A stretch of DNA of 64,000 nucleotides, from the NCBI GenBank assembly GCA_902806565.1, contig CADCXA010000021.1, forward strand, positions 1,488,001 through 1,552,000. Reading direction: 5' to 3'. The DNA is from Hypoxylon rubiginosum (lineage: Eukaryota; Ascomycota; Sordariomycetes; Xylariales; Hypoxylaceae). Both the position numbers and the translations under genes were made by a program. This document shows positions 1 through 10,864 of the stretch, piece by piece (position 1 is the first letter of the stretch; each line of letters begins with the position of its first letter). The notes beneath the pieces are model-generated. The model had not been told where the DNA came from. It did no database searches and was given only the letters and a program-made list of their open reading frames with translations.

Positions 1-1388
1 CACATTCAAGCCTTAACACTTCGGGTGCTAGGTATAATATTGTTTCTACTGAGGTGCGCTGCTGCCGTTGCCCCCTGAAATACGCTGAAAGGTGTACATG
101 ACTTGCAAATGGTGAGTGTCTGGTTGCTCGGCACACGGCACACGTTCAGACCAGCAGAGGTATCTAAGTTCTATGATAGCACAGAGGGTATCCCGAAGTA
201 CATACTGCCTCAGCAACGAATTCTAGGCTGTTCGGATACAATATAGGACAACATGTACCTGCCTTAAGGTTAAGACAAATACTTACGCACCTATTATGCG
301 GCTCTGACAGCTCCCTCAAATCACAGGCCACGTTGTACTTGTTGTGAACGTGGAAACGAACACCAACCCAGAAGGAAAGCGCGCCTCAGATGTCATCGCT
401 TCTATATCTTAGATACAGCTATTAATCGAGATTTGGGGATTAGTAGACTTAGCTAGCTCACGTCCAGACATTGTCAGGTAGTTTTCTATGTGGCTAGGTA
501 CAACGAGTAGCCAGTACCTAGCTTGCGCAAGGTATCAAGTCCATCATCTTCGGATGTAGCTTAGGTACCTACCTATCAACCACCTTGTACTTCGGGCCCA
601 AGTTCACCAGCTTCTAATGCTGTGTCGTCCATTGGCATTCAGTCATTGTTCTTTCTCTTTTAAGAATCCCGAGGCAGCGATTAACCTCGGGGAAATAAAC
701 ATATCAAAGCCACAATTTCTTGCCTAAAACCGGTACTCTGGTAGAAAACTCTGCCTCATTTGCCTGTGCTCTAAAACTCGTAAGTACTCGCCCGAGGGTA
801 TAGATTCAAAGGCAAGTTCTTTGAAACTTGGCAAATAGGTTTTTGTATAACAAGATACGCAAGAACTCTTACAGGCAGGTCTATTAGAAGAATAAAAGGG
901 GCCGTAGTTTAATCGTTAGTACCCGTATAGTTCTGTCCCATTAGTTGCTGGCTCAAATATTGGAATATACCTACCTACATGTAGGTATATACCTGCATAT
1001 ATTTGTAGAGGCCTGTAGGCAAACAGCATGGGCGGGCGCTAGGTAGGGTTCCGCACACGCAGGCTAAAGCCGGTCGGGTCAAAGTGGGTACATAAACAGG
1101 CGGAGGAGTAAATTATTTTGTGGGGTAACGAAGTCCCGCCCGGCTCGCGTCCGGCAGGCGCCCGGCCCTGCTCTTTACTAGGTACCTAGAGCCCGTCCCC
1201 CAAACACAAACAAACGCAAACACAAAAACTACATAAAACCCCTACCTTAGGTACATACCTAGGCAAGGTCGGTCATTCCACCACCAAATAAATAACCGGT
1301 TCTTCACCAGGTATGATATATTTCAACCTCGATAACCTTCTCTTCCACTTTTCTAATCCCCATTGCCTATTCACAGGTTGCAGCCAAC
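1..1388. other. Intergenic region without a supported gene
   Basis: No convincing coding frame is visible on either strand. The stretch is rich in short words built on CTAGGTAC/TACCTAGG, including exact TAGGTACCTA palindromes at 562 and 1179. The last 200 bases are C/A- and CT-rich and end in a typical fungal leader just before the F-box gene. A possible tRNA relic lies near 898-967 and is listed separately. Confidence 0.6.
898..967 (+). pseudogene. Possible degenerate tRNA relic
   Basis: The segment has a recognisable A-box-like word (GTAGTTTAATCG) followed about 40 bases later by a B-box-like word (GGCTCAAATA). No acceptor stem closes and the T-stem does not pair, so it cannot be a working tRNA. 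It may be a decayed tRNA or a tRNA-derived SINE head, or it may be chance. I would not defend it beyond a hint. Confidence 0.2.
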
Positions 1389-2666
1389 ATGGAGAAGGTA
1401 CCTCTAGAGCTCGGCTTCCAGATATCTGAGAACCTACCCAAAGCCGACCTTAAGTCTCTGCGGCTTGTCTGCAAGAACTTCAATTCTGTATCGACCAATC
1501 TCCTATTCAACCGAGCATACGCTTCCGCCCACCTCAGAGACCTCGATGTTCTTTCCGCGATATCTAGACATCCGACTTTACGCTTAGCTGTTGAGGAAAT
1601 AGTCTACTCCGGAGTTTTCTTTCACTCGGGCCGAAATTGCGAGGAATCAGAGCATAGATTCGAACGTGGCCGTCTGTACTATCATGCACATCTCAAGCAA
1701 GACAACACTATGATGTCGAATGAGGAAGACGTGGCTATCATATCCAGAGCTCTGGCTAGAATGCCAAACGTCCGAACGGTTATCCTTGCCAATCACTGGC
1801 GTTTGGCGAGAGACCTTTTAGGCGATTGGGACTATGGTATCAGGCGTCTTGAGGCCATTCCTTCTTCCAACGATCGCGAGGATAACAGGTTTGGCGGACC
1901 ATTCTCAAGAGATTATCCTACGTTTGCGAAGGAACCCTCCGGGGCCCCAATACATCTCGAAGTCGATGGCGTCAACGTCGACCATGGCTTCAACGTCATG
2001 TGTCGTGCAATATCGATTGCTAACCTACCGGTGCGGGAATTTTCGATCGACTACCGTGCGCAACGATTTCCCCGCTCCCCCGGTCCGACAACAGGTCTCT
2101 CCCCTTTCACGTTCTGCATATCTGGATCAACGTTACATTATTGTAATGCCTTTCGGCACCTCCGCACGATTTCATTCAGTCTCTTGGAGTCCGGCGTTCC
2201 TAAGTTTGAGATAGAACATATGGTTCTAGTAGGGCCGTCAGTTGCGAAGGTTCTGGCTTCAGCTACCGAACTGGAGGAATTGACGTTCAACTTTACTATG
2301 TCCCAATCAAGTACTGGGCTCACGAAAAACATACCGCTGGAAAGGTCTCTAGGAACGTATACTTGGTGTTGCCTACGCTCTATAAGGCTCCTTCAGAAGG
2401 AAATATCTCGAGACGAACTCGTGGATCTACTGCGCCGGCATCGCAAAACCCTTAAAGCTCTTTGCTTAGAGGCGATTAAGCTGCGTGACGGAACTTGGGT
2501 GGAGGTGGTAGCAGAAACACGTCGGTGGCTAGTCCTGGAGTCCGTTCGTTTCGATTTTTTATTGGAGCGCGAGGATAGATGGACTGCTAGGAGGATTCAT
2601 GATAAAGAACTAGAGAGGTATATGCTTCATGGCGAATCGGGACCGATTTATCCACAGCATACATGA
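1389..2666 (+). CDS. F-box domain protein (425 aa)
   Basis: A single uninterrupted frame starts at the first ATG after a CT-rich leader and encodes 425 residues. The first 45 residues fit an F-box: hydrophobic PLELGFQI, then ENLPKADLKSLRLVCKNF and a terminal NLLFNRAY. F-box proteins link substrates to SCF (Skp1-Cullin-Roc1) ubiquitin ligases. The rest has regularly spaced leucines and short hydrophobic strands but no clean LRR or WD40 repeats, as in the many fungus-specific F-box proteins. No introns or frame breaks are seen. The substrate cannot be inferred. Confidence is good for the F-box class and nil for a specific function. Confidence 0.82.
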   Translation: MEKVPLELGFQISENLPKADLKSLRLVCKNFNSVSTNLLFNRAYASAHLRDLDVLSAISRHPTLRLAVEEIVYSGVFFHSGRNCEESEHRFERGRLYYHAHLKQDNTMMSNEEDVAIISRALARMPNVRTVILANHWRLARDLLGDWDYGIRRLEAIPSSNDREDNRFGGPFSRDYPTFAKEPSGAPIHLEVDGVNVDHGFNVMCRAISIANLPVREFSIDYRAQRFPRSPGPTTGLSPFTFCISGSTLHYCNAFRHLRTISFSLLESGVPKFEIEHMVLVGPSVAKVLASATELEELTFNFTMSQSSTGLTKNIPLERSLGTYTWCCLRSIRLLQKEISRDELVDLLRRHRKTLKALCLEAIKLRDGTWVEVVAETRRWLVLESVRFDFLLEREDRWTARRIHDKELERYMLHGESGPIYPQHT

Positions 2667-3388
2667 GTACGTCCTCCATTATTAAATCGCAGCTGGAGTG
2701 GATCGTTTACGGCGATGAGGTCCTTGTCCAACTCTCCGTCGCCGCAATGGTACCACTTATCGTCTAGCAGGTAGACTACAAGCTCGTCGCGCAACAACAT
2801 CGTTGCTTTCCCATCTTAAGATTTACAATGTGACATCGAGGCTTGTGTAAAAAAAGACTTTGTGCTGAAGGATACAACGTCGACAGCTAAGAGAAATTTG
2901 CTTGTTCAAGTTTATGTGATGTGACGATTCGGCCTTGGCCCCCAATATCGGTAGGAGCTGTCGCTGCTTCATGCAACCCAATTCAGGCGCCATTGGGGGC
3001 AATTCATAATAGCTTGAGGTTATATGAAGATCTTCTGCGGCCAATCATACCCCCCCCTTAAGAGGAGCTCTCGTACTACCACATTCAACACATCGGAGGG
3101 TATCACAGCTCTCGATATAAGGCCGCCCCCAACATCATCCAAATCGTCATAGCAAATGTAACACACGTTACTCGTCTAGGGGCTGTGCAGCATTTAACCG
3201 AAACCATATAAGAATATAATTCTTGGCATTGTTGCGACGCCACAAAACAAATCAAGAGCATTTAAGGGGCTATTGGACCGAAGGGAGATTTGTGCTATAC
3301 CTTACATGTAGAATTCCGACGGATGCGATGATTATCTACTAGCTAACAACTCGTTCACTGTTTTTCATTCGGTTTTAATCCAGTCGCC
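2667..3388. other. Intergenic region, nothing specific
   Basis: The gap lies between the F-box gene and the membrane-protein gene. Short overlapping frames occur on the minus strand (about 2823-3044) but show no family pattern, no splice signals and no conserved-looking composition. The last 60 bases form a plausible leader for the next gene. Confidence 0.6.
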
Positions 3389-5416
3389 ATGGCGCCTCCC
3401 TATGATCAAATCCAAGGATGGCCTACTCAACCACTCTTGTTAAGGAGCGGGACTTCGCGTCCAGGTCAGATCTTTTACAACTGTTTTCTACTCATCTTAA
3501 CGATATGCTTCTTCATCTTCGCCGGTCTCGTCGGCCGCAGCGACGGGCTGCCAAAAAATTCCGACTTGGTTCAAAAGTTAGACCAGGCATCCCGCTATGT
3601 ACGACAGAATGAATCTTCCCTCCAATACTCTCACTACGACATACACTAACTAAATGTGCTAATAAAGGGACCTACAATATTTCCAGTCCTCTACGCACTT
3701 GTCGTGGGCGGTGCTGTGCGTTCATTGGCTCTGTCGAGACTGCAAACCGGAGAATCGGTTGGCTTCTTAGACCTGCTCCTAGGCAGTACCTCAGTCGGCA
3801 ACACAATTGCAACGCAGTTTGAGCGAAGTCTTAGGCGCGTCGATTTTGCCACAGCCTGCCTCTTGATTTTGTGGGCTCTATCGCCTCTTGGGGGCCAGGC
3901 ATCGTTTAGGATCATCAACTATCAAGATGTTCCCGTAGTCCAGAACCAAACGCTGAAGTTTCTAGATTTCTCTAATGCGACCTACCCTCCAGGACTTTCC
4001 TCGGGAGACCTCGGGTCCTTACTTGATGCCATCGACCCTGCTTTCTTAGCAACAATTGTTTCCCCCTTATCCATTCAGCAATCATTTTCGGATTCCTGGG
4101 GAAATATCAAGATACCAGCCATTGAAAGCTTGCCATGGTACATTTCCACACGAGAGAATGAATGGATCCCTTACCCAGGATACTCAGAAGCAACTCCCTA
4201 TGCGTCACTAATCGGGATACCAATCTCGAACATTCCAAGCACAGGTACGACCGAATTTAGCTTGGAAACAGCTTACTGGGATCTCCGCTGCCTCGACTTT
4301 GGCCAACCCGAGCAATACGACGATGATTATTGGTGGGAAAAGATATCAGCTGCTAAAGCTGAAAGTTGCGACTTTTCGCAAGCTCCATGTCTTATATCCG
4401 ACTTACTGCTACCCGACGGTTCGAGTGGAAACGGGGTGGTGACCAAATGGGGCTGGATTTTATCCCGTACGAGCGACGATGACGTGACAAGGCGCTGCCG
4501 TGCTGAAGCCACGGACGAGGTCCCCGAGAGACAATTGTTCTACCGAAGTTACAATTCCGGTTCAGCAGAACATGAAATAACAGCAGCAAATTGTACCATT
4601 AGGACGACCTATGTCGAGGCCCAGCTAAATTGCAATGGCTGGGATTGCAAAGTTGACCGACTGAGAAGGTCGCAAAAACGCCAGACTCGACCGTCGTCCG
4701 CTTATACCATCTTCGACTTCTGCACCGATTTAGACTGGACCGGAAGCGTCAACAGCTTTTTGAACTATTTTATAGACACAGCCGATCACCAGCTCAAACG
4801 AGTCTATACGCTGTTGCAAGGTTACATTGCCAGCCCAGACAGGCCATTTCCCACAGGGCTCGGCGAGAGCCAGCGAATCGATCTCACAAATATTGGAAAT
4901 GAGACGTTTGCATTGAGGTTCTCGCAGCTACTCAACACATATTGGTCGGCAGTTTACAACTTCAACCTTACCTACGCAAACCACCCGCAAGGTACTTCTT
5001 TTGCCAGCGGATATTACCAAAGTCCAGACCCATTTACAGATGTGGCCGGAACCAACACGCATCTCGAGTCTCGTTTTGTCTACAATCGGGGTTGGATGAC
5101 CGTACTCGTTCTCTCGACCTCCGCGATGTTCGTGAGCTGCGTCGTCAAATTATCCATCGATCTCAAAATTTGGATACCCGACTTGCTTATGAACGTCTCG
5201 ACGATGCTACGGGGCAGCATGTCACGCTATACTGGGATACCATATGGAGGCTCGGCCTTGGACGATAGTGATAGGTCGAGACTCCTGAAGGATCGGATGG
5301 TTAGGTTTGGCGATATCAAGGCTGGAGATGAATACGCCGGTGAGCTGGGGATTGGTGAGATAATAGAGGACGGAGGGGGTGTCGCCAAAGTTAGACGTGA
5401 CAAGCGATACTGGTAG
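3389..5416 (+). CDS. Fungal multi-pass membrane protein of unknown function (652 aa, spliced)
   Basis: Exon 1 is 3389-3598 and exon 2 is 3668-5416, joined by a 69-nt intron with donor GTACGA, branch site ACTAACT and acceptor AAAG. The join is in phase and gives 652 residues. Transmembrane segments are visible at about residues 30-50 (YNCFLLILTICFFIFAGLVG), at the start of exon 2 (FPVLYALVVGGAVRSLAL), at the LLILWALSPLGGQA motif, and near the C-terminus (MTVLVLSTSAMFVSCVV). Between the last two is a long extracytoplasmic-looking domain with several N-x-S/T sites and paired cysteines. The GPTxFPxLYA and LWALSPLGGQASxR motifs mark a large, uncharacterised family of filamentous ascomycetes. No enzyme motif is seen. 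The intron carries an in-frame stop, so unspliced RNA would give only a short peptide. Confidence 0.8.
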
Positions 5417-6019
5417 CGAAGGCCCTGAATTACTTATTAACCGCCATATCAAATAGACGAAGGGGGCAATCTAGTCATTTAGGGCAGTGCCGAAGTTGCT
5501 ACAACCATCATGACAGCTTCCATCCCTGTGCTTCGCGTATGTTTACGTGACATTAGGTAGTCAGTCGCATTCTGTCGCCATTCGAGGTCATTCAGAGATG
5601 CGCCGAGATCATTCAGACGCAAGCCAAGGAGAGGAAGCGACCAGATTGACGATCCCGACCATGAACCAAAGGCGTCTCGTTTTCGGATGATCGAGAGAGC
5701 GATAATATCACTTTGAGCTAGACGGGTTCGGAAGGAATCATTAGGACGCAAGAGGTGCATGTTAGCTTCGACCGTATTGACATATTGATGGCTTGGGCTT
5801 GATGCGGACTCGTAGATAACTCCTCGTAGATAGCTCCTGTCTAACCTTGCAAAGCATCAGATAGTCTATCAATTAATGAAAACAGCGTTGGTGCTATTGC
5901 TATTCCTTACCTAGGACGACCGAAGTAGACCGCAATGGGTACCTAGGTATATAGGTTAAAATATCAAGAGAAAAAGATATGAAAATGGGCTCGCTTCCAG
6001 AAGCACCCATGCGGTGAAA
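5417..6019. other. Intergenic region before tRNA-Leu
   Basis: No gene is supported. A minus-strand frame near 5479-5760 has no recognisable features. An exact TACCTAGGTA palindrome is present at 5940. Confidence 0.6.
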
Positions 6020-6118
6020 GGTGAGATGGCCGAGTTGGTTATGGCGTGAGGTTAAGGTCACCTTAGCATCTAATTCCTCATGGAGCAATCCGCGTGGGTT
6101 CAAATCCCACTCTCATCA
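6020..6118 (+). tRNA. tRNA-Leu (anticodon AAG) with 17-nt intron
   Basis: The acceptor stem pairs GGTGAGA (6020-6026) with TCTCATC (6111-6117), with A as discriminator. The anticodon stem TGAGG/CCTCA (6047-6051 / 6076-6080) encloses TTAAGG, a 17-nt intron (6058-6074) and T. That places anticodon AAG at 6054-6056 and the intron at the canonical site one base 3' of the anticodon. A long variable arm (class II, as in Leu tRNAs) and the T-arm GTGGG TTCAAAT CCCAC follow. T-rich Pol III terminator runs begin at 6119. All secondary structure closes without mismatches except one G.T in the acceptor. Confidence 0.96.
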
Positions 6119-6646
6119 TTTAATCTTTTCTCTTTTTCTCTTTTTATTTTCTTTTTCGTTGCGGGAATTGTTATGTGCGTGGATTTTGATTGATTCAATT
6201 ACGTTTTCACAGTCTTGTGAAAGGAATCTCCACTTTTTAATGGTGTATGCTTTACTTAAAACACTTAGGTAAGTTCGCAATGGTACGAAGTAGTTTAACT
6301 TATAAAATTGAATAATATGTGCTGACTTGGTATGATCAATACGTGTATCTGTTCCTTTTTATAGACTCGTTGTAAAGAACTTGGGAGCGAATGACTTTTT
6401 CGCTATGACGAAAGATGAAGTTGTTGGTGGCATTAGCTAAGCCGATACTTGGGTACAGTGACCTCGAACCAATTACATGGATACATAATCAGCCTGAATC
6501 TTATCGATTAGGCGCGTCACGACGCGTCCCATCATATTCGATCTCCAGTCAGCCAGTCAGCGGTATAGTTTTGTTGGCATTGGGTGTTGGTTCCTCAATC
6601 ATTATCTTGTAAAAGGCGTACGATCGAGATTGATTTAGACAATATC
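6119..6646. other. Intergenic region; upstream of AME1, contains an ACGCGT box
   Basis: T-rich Pol III termination sequence follows the tRNA. No gene is supported; a short frame at 6415-6612 has no family pattern. At 6522-6527, about 120 bp upstream of the AME1 start, is an ACGCGT word, the MluI cell-cycle box bound by MBF in yeasts. A related GGCGCGTC lies just 5' of it. This suits a G1/S-expressed kinetochore gene, but the functional link is inferred. Confidence 0.4.
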
Positions 6647-8790
6647 ATGGCTACTAGTAAGGAAAGGTCGTAAATACGGCGAAGTTAAGCTAACACCAAA
6701 TATCAGGTCGTGAGGAGCGCATGCAACAGCGCATGCGTGGAGCTGGGTATGTGCCTATTTATCTTTCTACCAATCCATTTCATGGTACCTATTCTAACAG
6801 TCTAGAATATAGACGCCACGAAGTTGCCGACGACTCTTTCGGGTTCGTTCTCCCAGGCGCCGAGACATCTCCGGATCCGCCCGCTCCTCAGTCTATTCCA
6901 CGCTCAGAGCCGAATACCTCCGCGAAACGACGCCGGTTGGACCCCGAGCCCGGTCCAGAAAACACACAGCCACCGTCAAGCGCACCTAGCTCATCAAGAA
7001 GGAGCTCTGCCCGGCTCAGCGGATCTAGAGCAGACCCATACAATGCGGTCCAAGATGATAGTCCCGAGAATATACAAGAATCTCCAGCCACTCCAAGTCC
7101 ACCACCGCAAGATCCACAGAATGAAGAGGAAACGTTAGAGTCTATACCAGCAGTTATACAACGCCCTTCGTCACGCGGATCCGTAGCTTCTCGGTTGTCT
7201 GCTGGGCCTACGGTTGAAGAAGTCACAGAAAGCCCGGCCAATGCTCCGGGAAGTGGGCATAGGCGTTCGATTCGGGTTCCCGAGAGCCTTACCCGAAGTG
7301 CGAAATTGTTGAGGGATGTGGCTGACGACGATGCTGGCGCTACGGGTGAAATCACCTTATCTTCGCCTCTAGCACGGAAGAGTAGGATAAGCGGCGCGAC
7401 TTCGGTACGATCAACCCGGTCTACGCGAGCAGACACGAGGGCATCACTGGACTTGGTAAGCAGGGATATCGATGAGTCGACGCCGACAGCTCGGCCACCG
7501 CGAAGGAGTAATGGTACTTCAACTACCGGGTCTGCGCGATCTACGCGGAGTCAAAACGGACCAGCTACTCCCAGTACGGTGGATGCGCTGTCCTCGCCCC
7601 CAGAGGCCGCGGGTACTAGTAGTGCTAGGAAACCCAAGCTAAGGGTGAAGGCCAAGCCCACGACTGAGCTACCCAAATCGAAGGGTCAGCTTGAGGAGGT
7701 CGAAGAGGAAGCTCAGGAGGTAGAGGCTGATAGAGAAGAAGCCGAGGAAGCCGAGGAGGTCGACGTGCAAACAGCTGCCCGACGAATTGGCCAAAAGCGC
7801 CCACGAGTTAGCTCACCACAAGAGGAATCTCCCGAGTTAGGTTCTAAAGTAGTCGACAGTGCCCGCCCAGCTAAGAAGAGCAAAAAGAAACAGGTGCAGA
7901 CAAGCCCGGCCAAGCAATCACAACCCAAAGCACCAAAGACCAAGAATAAGACGCCTAGTATAAGAAGACGGAGTGATGGCGAGGCGATTCCCATTACCGT
8001 ACAAAGATACACGAAACGCATGCACTTGAATGAGGATGACACGGAGGCAGATATCCTCAATGCCGAGATTCCATTTGCCAACCGCGGCGGCGTTAACGTG
8101 ATCGACGTGCTATCCCAGATATGCGACGAAGTAATCGACTCCAGTCTAGAGACGCTACATGAGGCCGGAGTCAACGCCAAGGACGCAGCTACGAAGAGGG
8201 AGTTTAGGACCAAGCTTCGAGCTCTGGAAGCATTTCAGGAGGAGCTACGAACACGACTCCTGGAGCATGTAAGTTATCATGATCATGTCGAAACGTGCGC
8301 CCTGTTTAATTCCATTTTAGACTATAGCCCTCGACACGATGCATGCGCTTAAGAAGCGGGTGCGGTCGGTCCAGAAAGAGAAGCTTACACTTCGTGCCGA
8401 GATAATGCGCATTCGTGCCGAGAAGGAGCAGGTAGCCCTCAAGATGGATGCAGTGAGGATGCGACATGAGACCGCAAATAGAGAAACACTGGTGCGTTCG
8501 CCCTCCGAAGCGATTCATAGCAGCCATATTGTTTTACTAACGAGTACTAGCACCAACTAGGACTATCTTCTACGATGGACGACATCGAGTTGGCTATGGA
8601 GAATGGGAGGTCGGCGCCGGACCTCAACCCCAAGGAGCAGAAGAAAGCCGAGCTAGCAAATCTAGAGCTGCTCATCTCTAGAGTGGCTAGCCAGGCCAGT
8701 ACAGACGGAGATGGCGGCGGAAGCCTCAAACAGATCAAGGATTTCAATGCCTTCCTCGAGCGCGCGGCCGCTGCTCTCGAGCGACGGTGA
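6647..8790 (+). CDS. ame1: Inner-kinetochore subunit Ame1 (CENP-U/Mis17 family), 638 aa, five exons
   Basis: Exons: 6647-6656, 6707-6746, 6813-8268, 8321-8491, 8551-8790. The first exon is only 10 nt (ATGGCTACTA); splicing gives the N-terminus MATSREERMQQRMRGAG, then RHEVADDSFGF. The 66-nt second intron (6747-6812) is a multiple of three without stops, so it is easily mistaken for coding. The middle (about residues 40-420) is disordered and rich in S, P, R and E. The C-terminal third carries the conserved Ame1 block (VQRYTKRMHLNEDD...ADILNAEIPFANRGGVN) followed by a long coiled coil. In yeast, Ame1-Okp1 (COMA complex) binds CENP-A chromatin, and the extreme N-terminus of Ame1 recruits the Mis12/MIND complex. 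The short basic N-terminal motif here matches that role. The family call is from recognised sequence pattern and length. Confidence 0.85.
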
Positions 8791-9986
8791 TACAGGAGCA
8801 AGAGAACGCGTACGGGAGTATCTTTCGTAGCTAACGCCTCGTGTTTCGCTTCTTGTTACACATTGTATTCGTCCTAGATGGCGATAGTAGTATAGCTTCT
8901 AGATGTCGTATATGAAAACATGCCTAGGCTCTGAAGCTATAGTGAAAATAGTTCGATGGATAAGTACAGAATTAGTCGCGTTGCATGATATACTGCGACT
9001 TTGATCAGATGGTTAGAAGACTTGCCCCTGTGTTATAGGCGGCGGAGCTTGGATGCCAAGTCTTCGCTTCGATACCGTTGGCGTCAATAGCCTTCTAAAG
9101 AAGTCTAACGAGAGTAAGATGTGACGAAATTTATTATTGGGAACCGGGAACGCATGTAACGTAAGGGGTCCTTTTTCAGCCCTGAGTCTTGGCGAACCAC
9201 TTAGACTATCGTGATCCATCTTTTAAGCCCCCTGGCGGCATCGCAAATTAGCCCCGACCTGCCTAACCTGGTTATCCTAATAAAAACACATGTAAATACT
9301 TGAAACTTAGCCGTGCAAGTATCATTCCAATACAAATGCATGCTCGAAATATGAGCCTAAAGAGGGCAACTGAGCGAAAGGAAAATCGCATTCAGAGTCC
9401 TATCAGTATTGACTCCGTAGTTTCACAACGCTGTCTGAAGCTATAGGGGGAAAAATCATGTTTCTATTATTCTACAAAGATGTCATGGAATGATTGAGGG
9501 GAGTCCTTTTGTTTCCCCGTCTTCTACTAAAATTAAATCCCAGGTCGTGTTTATTCCATGGCACATCCACACGTGGAGACATCCAAAGGTTCCAAAGTCC
9601 AATCGCGGCCATGCTGCCAGCTGAGCATCTTACCTTAAAAGCGCGCCGTCCCTCTTGGCGACTAGGCTCAGCCAACAAAGCACAGCCAACATCCAGACAT
9701 TGTATGTGGATTTTAAGGCGCGACTGCATAACATATTAAATTACAAGTCCTTTCAGCTTTTACTTTGTTCTTTTGTCTTGTATTAAATCAATTTCTGTCT
9801 GCTCTTTTACTTTTCTTTCCCCCCCTCCATCTTCTTTTTAACCCTTTCGCCCAATCCACCGGTAACTAAGTTACAGGGGCAACTTTACCTGCAGGTACAT
9901 AGGTAGCTATTATCAGCCCTATATTATCGATAACAACTAGAAATCAGTTCAATCTCCAAGAGGCAAAAAAGCAAAAAGCCGTCGCG
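8791..9986. other. Intergenic region without a supported gene
   Basis: Several 60-85-residue frames occur on both strands but overlap each other, lack family features and lack splice signals. The last 150 bases (CT-rich, then A-rich) form the leader of the MARVEL-like gene. Confidence 0.6.
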
Positions 9987-10864
9987 ATGGTTGCCAAGTT
10001 CGATTACCCGTATAAAAAGGGGGTTAACATCACCGCTTGGGTACTCCAGTTCCTCGTCTGCATTATCCTCCTAGGCGCGTCGGCATGGCTGTTGTGGCTC
10101 GTAGACCAGTCGGATTACGACAGCTCACTGAGCGACTATGAGGGTCTCTTCACGTATGTGTTTCCCCCCTATTTCGGTCAGGAGAGAGAGAGAGAGAAGC
10201 CGGGTAGAATGAGCTAACGCTGGACCAAATCTCTGCAGTGCTGCGGCCGGCCTCCAGATCGCCATCACGCTCCTGAACATCATCTTCAACATCGTCGAGA
10301 TCGTCCTCATCTCCCGCAAGTCGATGCCGCCGGCGCTGTACCTGTCGTTCGCCTGCATCAAGACCACGATCTGGGGTGTCATCTTCATCCTGAACCTGAT
10401 CTCGCTATCCGTCATCTCCATCATCCTGTCTCTGATCCTGCTGTACGTGAACCCCCTATTCCCCTTCCCATCGACCAACCTACCTAAAGCTAGCTGCAAG
10501 CGACTAGCCACACGATGTAGAGAGAAGGGAAAAAACTAACATGCGCAAAAACAGCGCCACGTCCCTAATGCAGCTCATCTACGGCGCCATCCTCGTCCAC
10601 CGCAAGCGGAAGGGCACCCTGCGCGGCGGCAACTACGCGCCTGCCGCCAACCCGCAGGGCTCGCTCGAGGCCGGCGGCTACGGAGGCGCGCCGCCGCAGC
10701 CCGGGTACTACTACCCGCCCCCGAACGCCAGCACCGAGTACAAGCCGACCACGGACATCACGTCGTCGCCGGCCCCGCCGTACGGGTTCTCCGCGCAGGA
10801 TACCTACGCGCCGCAGGCTCACGGGGGGTCGTATGAATTGGACAGCCGGGTCCACCATTCCTAG
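9987..10864 (+). CDS. Four-helix MARVEL-domain-like membrane protein (226 aa, three exons)
   Basis: Exons 9987-10153, 10239-10442 and 10555-10864 join in frame through introns of 85 and 112 nt (donors GTATGT and GTACGT, branches GCTAAC and ACTAAC). The spliced protein has four hydrophobic helices: residues about 17-38 (VLQFLVCIILLGASAWLLWL), 57-80 (AGLQIAITLLNIIFNIVEIVL), 86-108 and 109-137. A cytosolic tail follows that is rich in Gly, Pro, Tyr and Ala and ends LDSRVHHS. The topology and short loops fit fungal MARVEL-domain proteins of membrane apposition and eisosome-type sites. The specific role is unknown. The third exon is notably GC-rich compared with its flanks, as is usual for Gly/Pro tails. 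Confidence 0.83.

Noticed and set aside
6415..6612. 65-codon frame upstream of AME1
   Set aside because: No family pattern; lies in the promoter of AME1.
8306..8527. Minus-strand frame opposite AME1
   Set aside because: Shadow of the coiled-coil-coding exon 2 of AME1.
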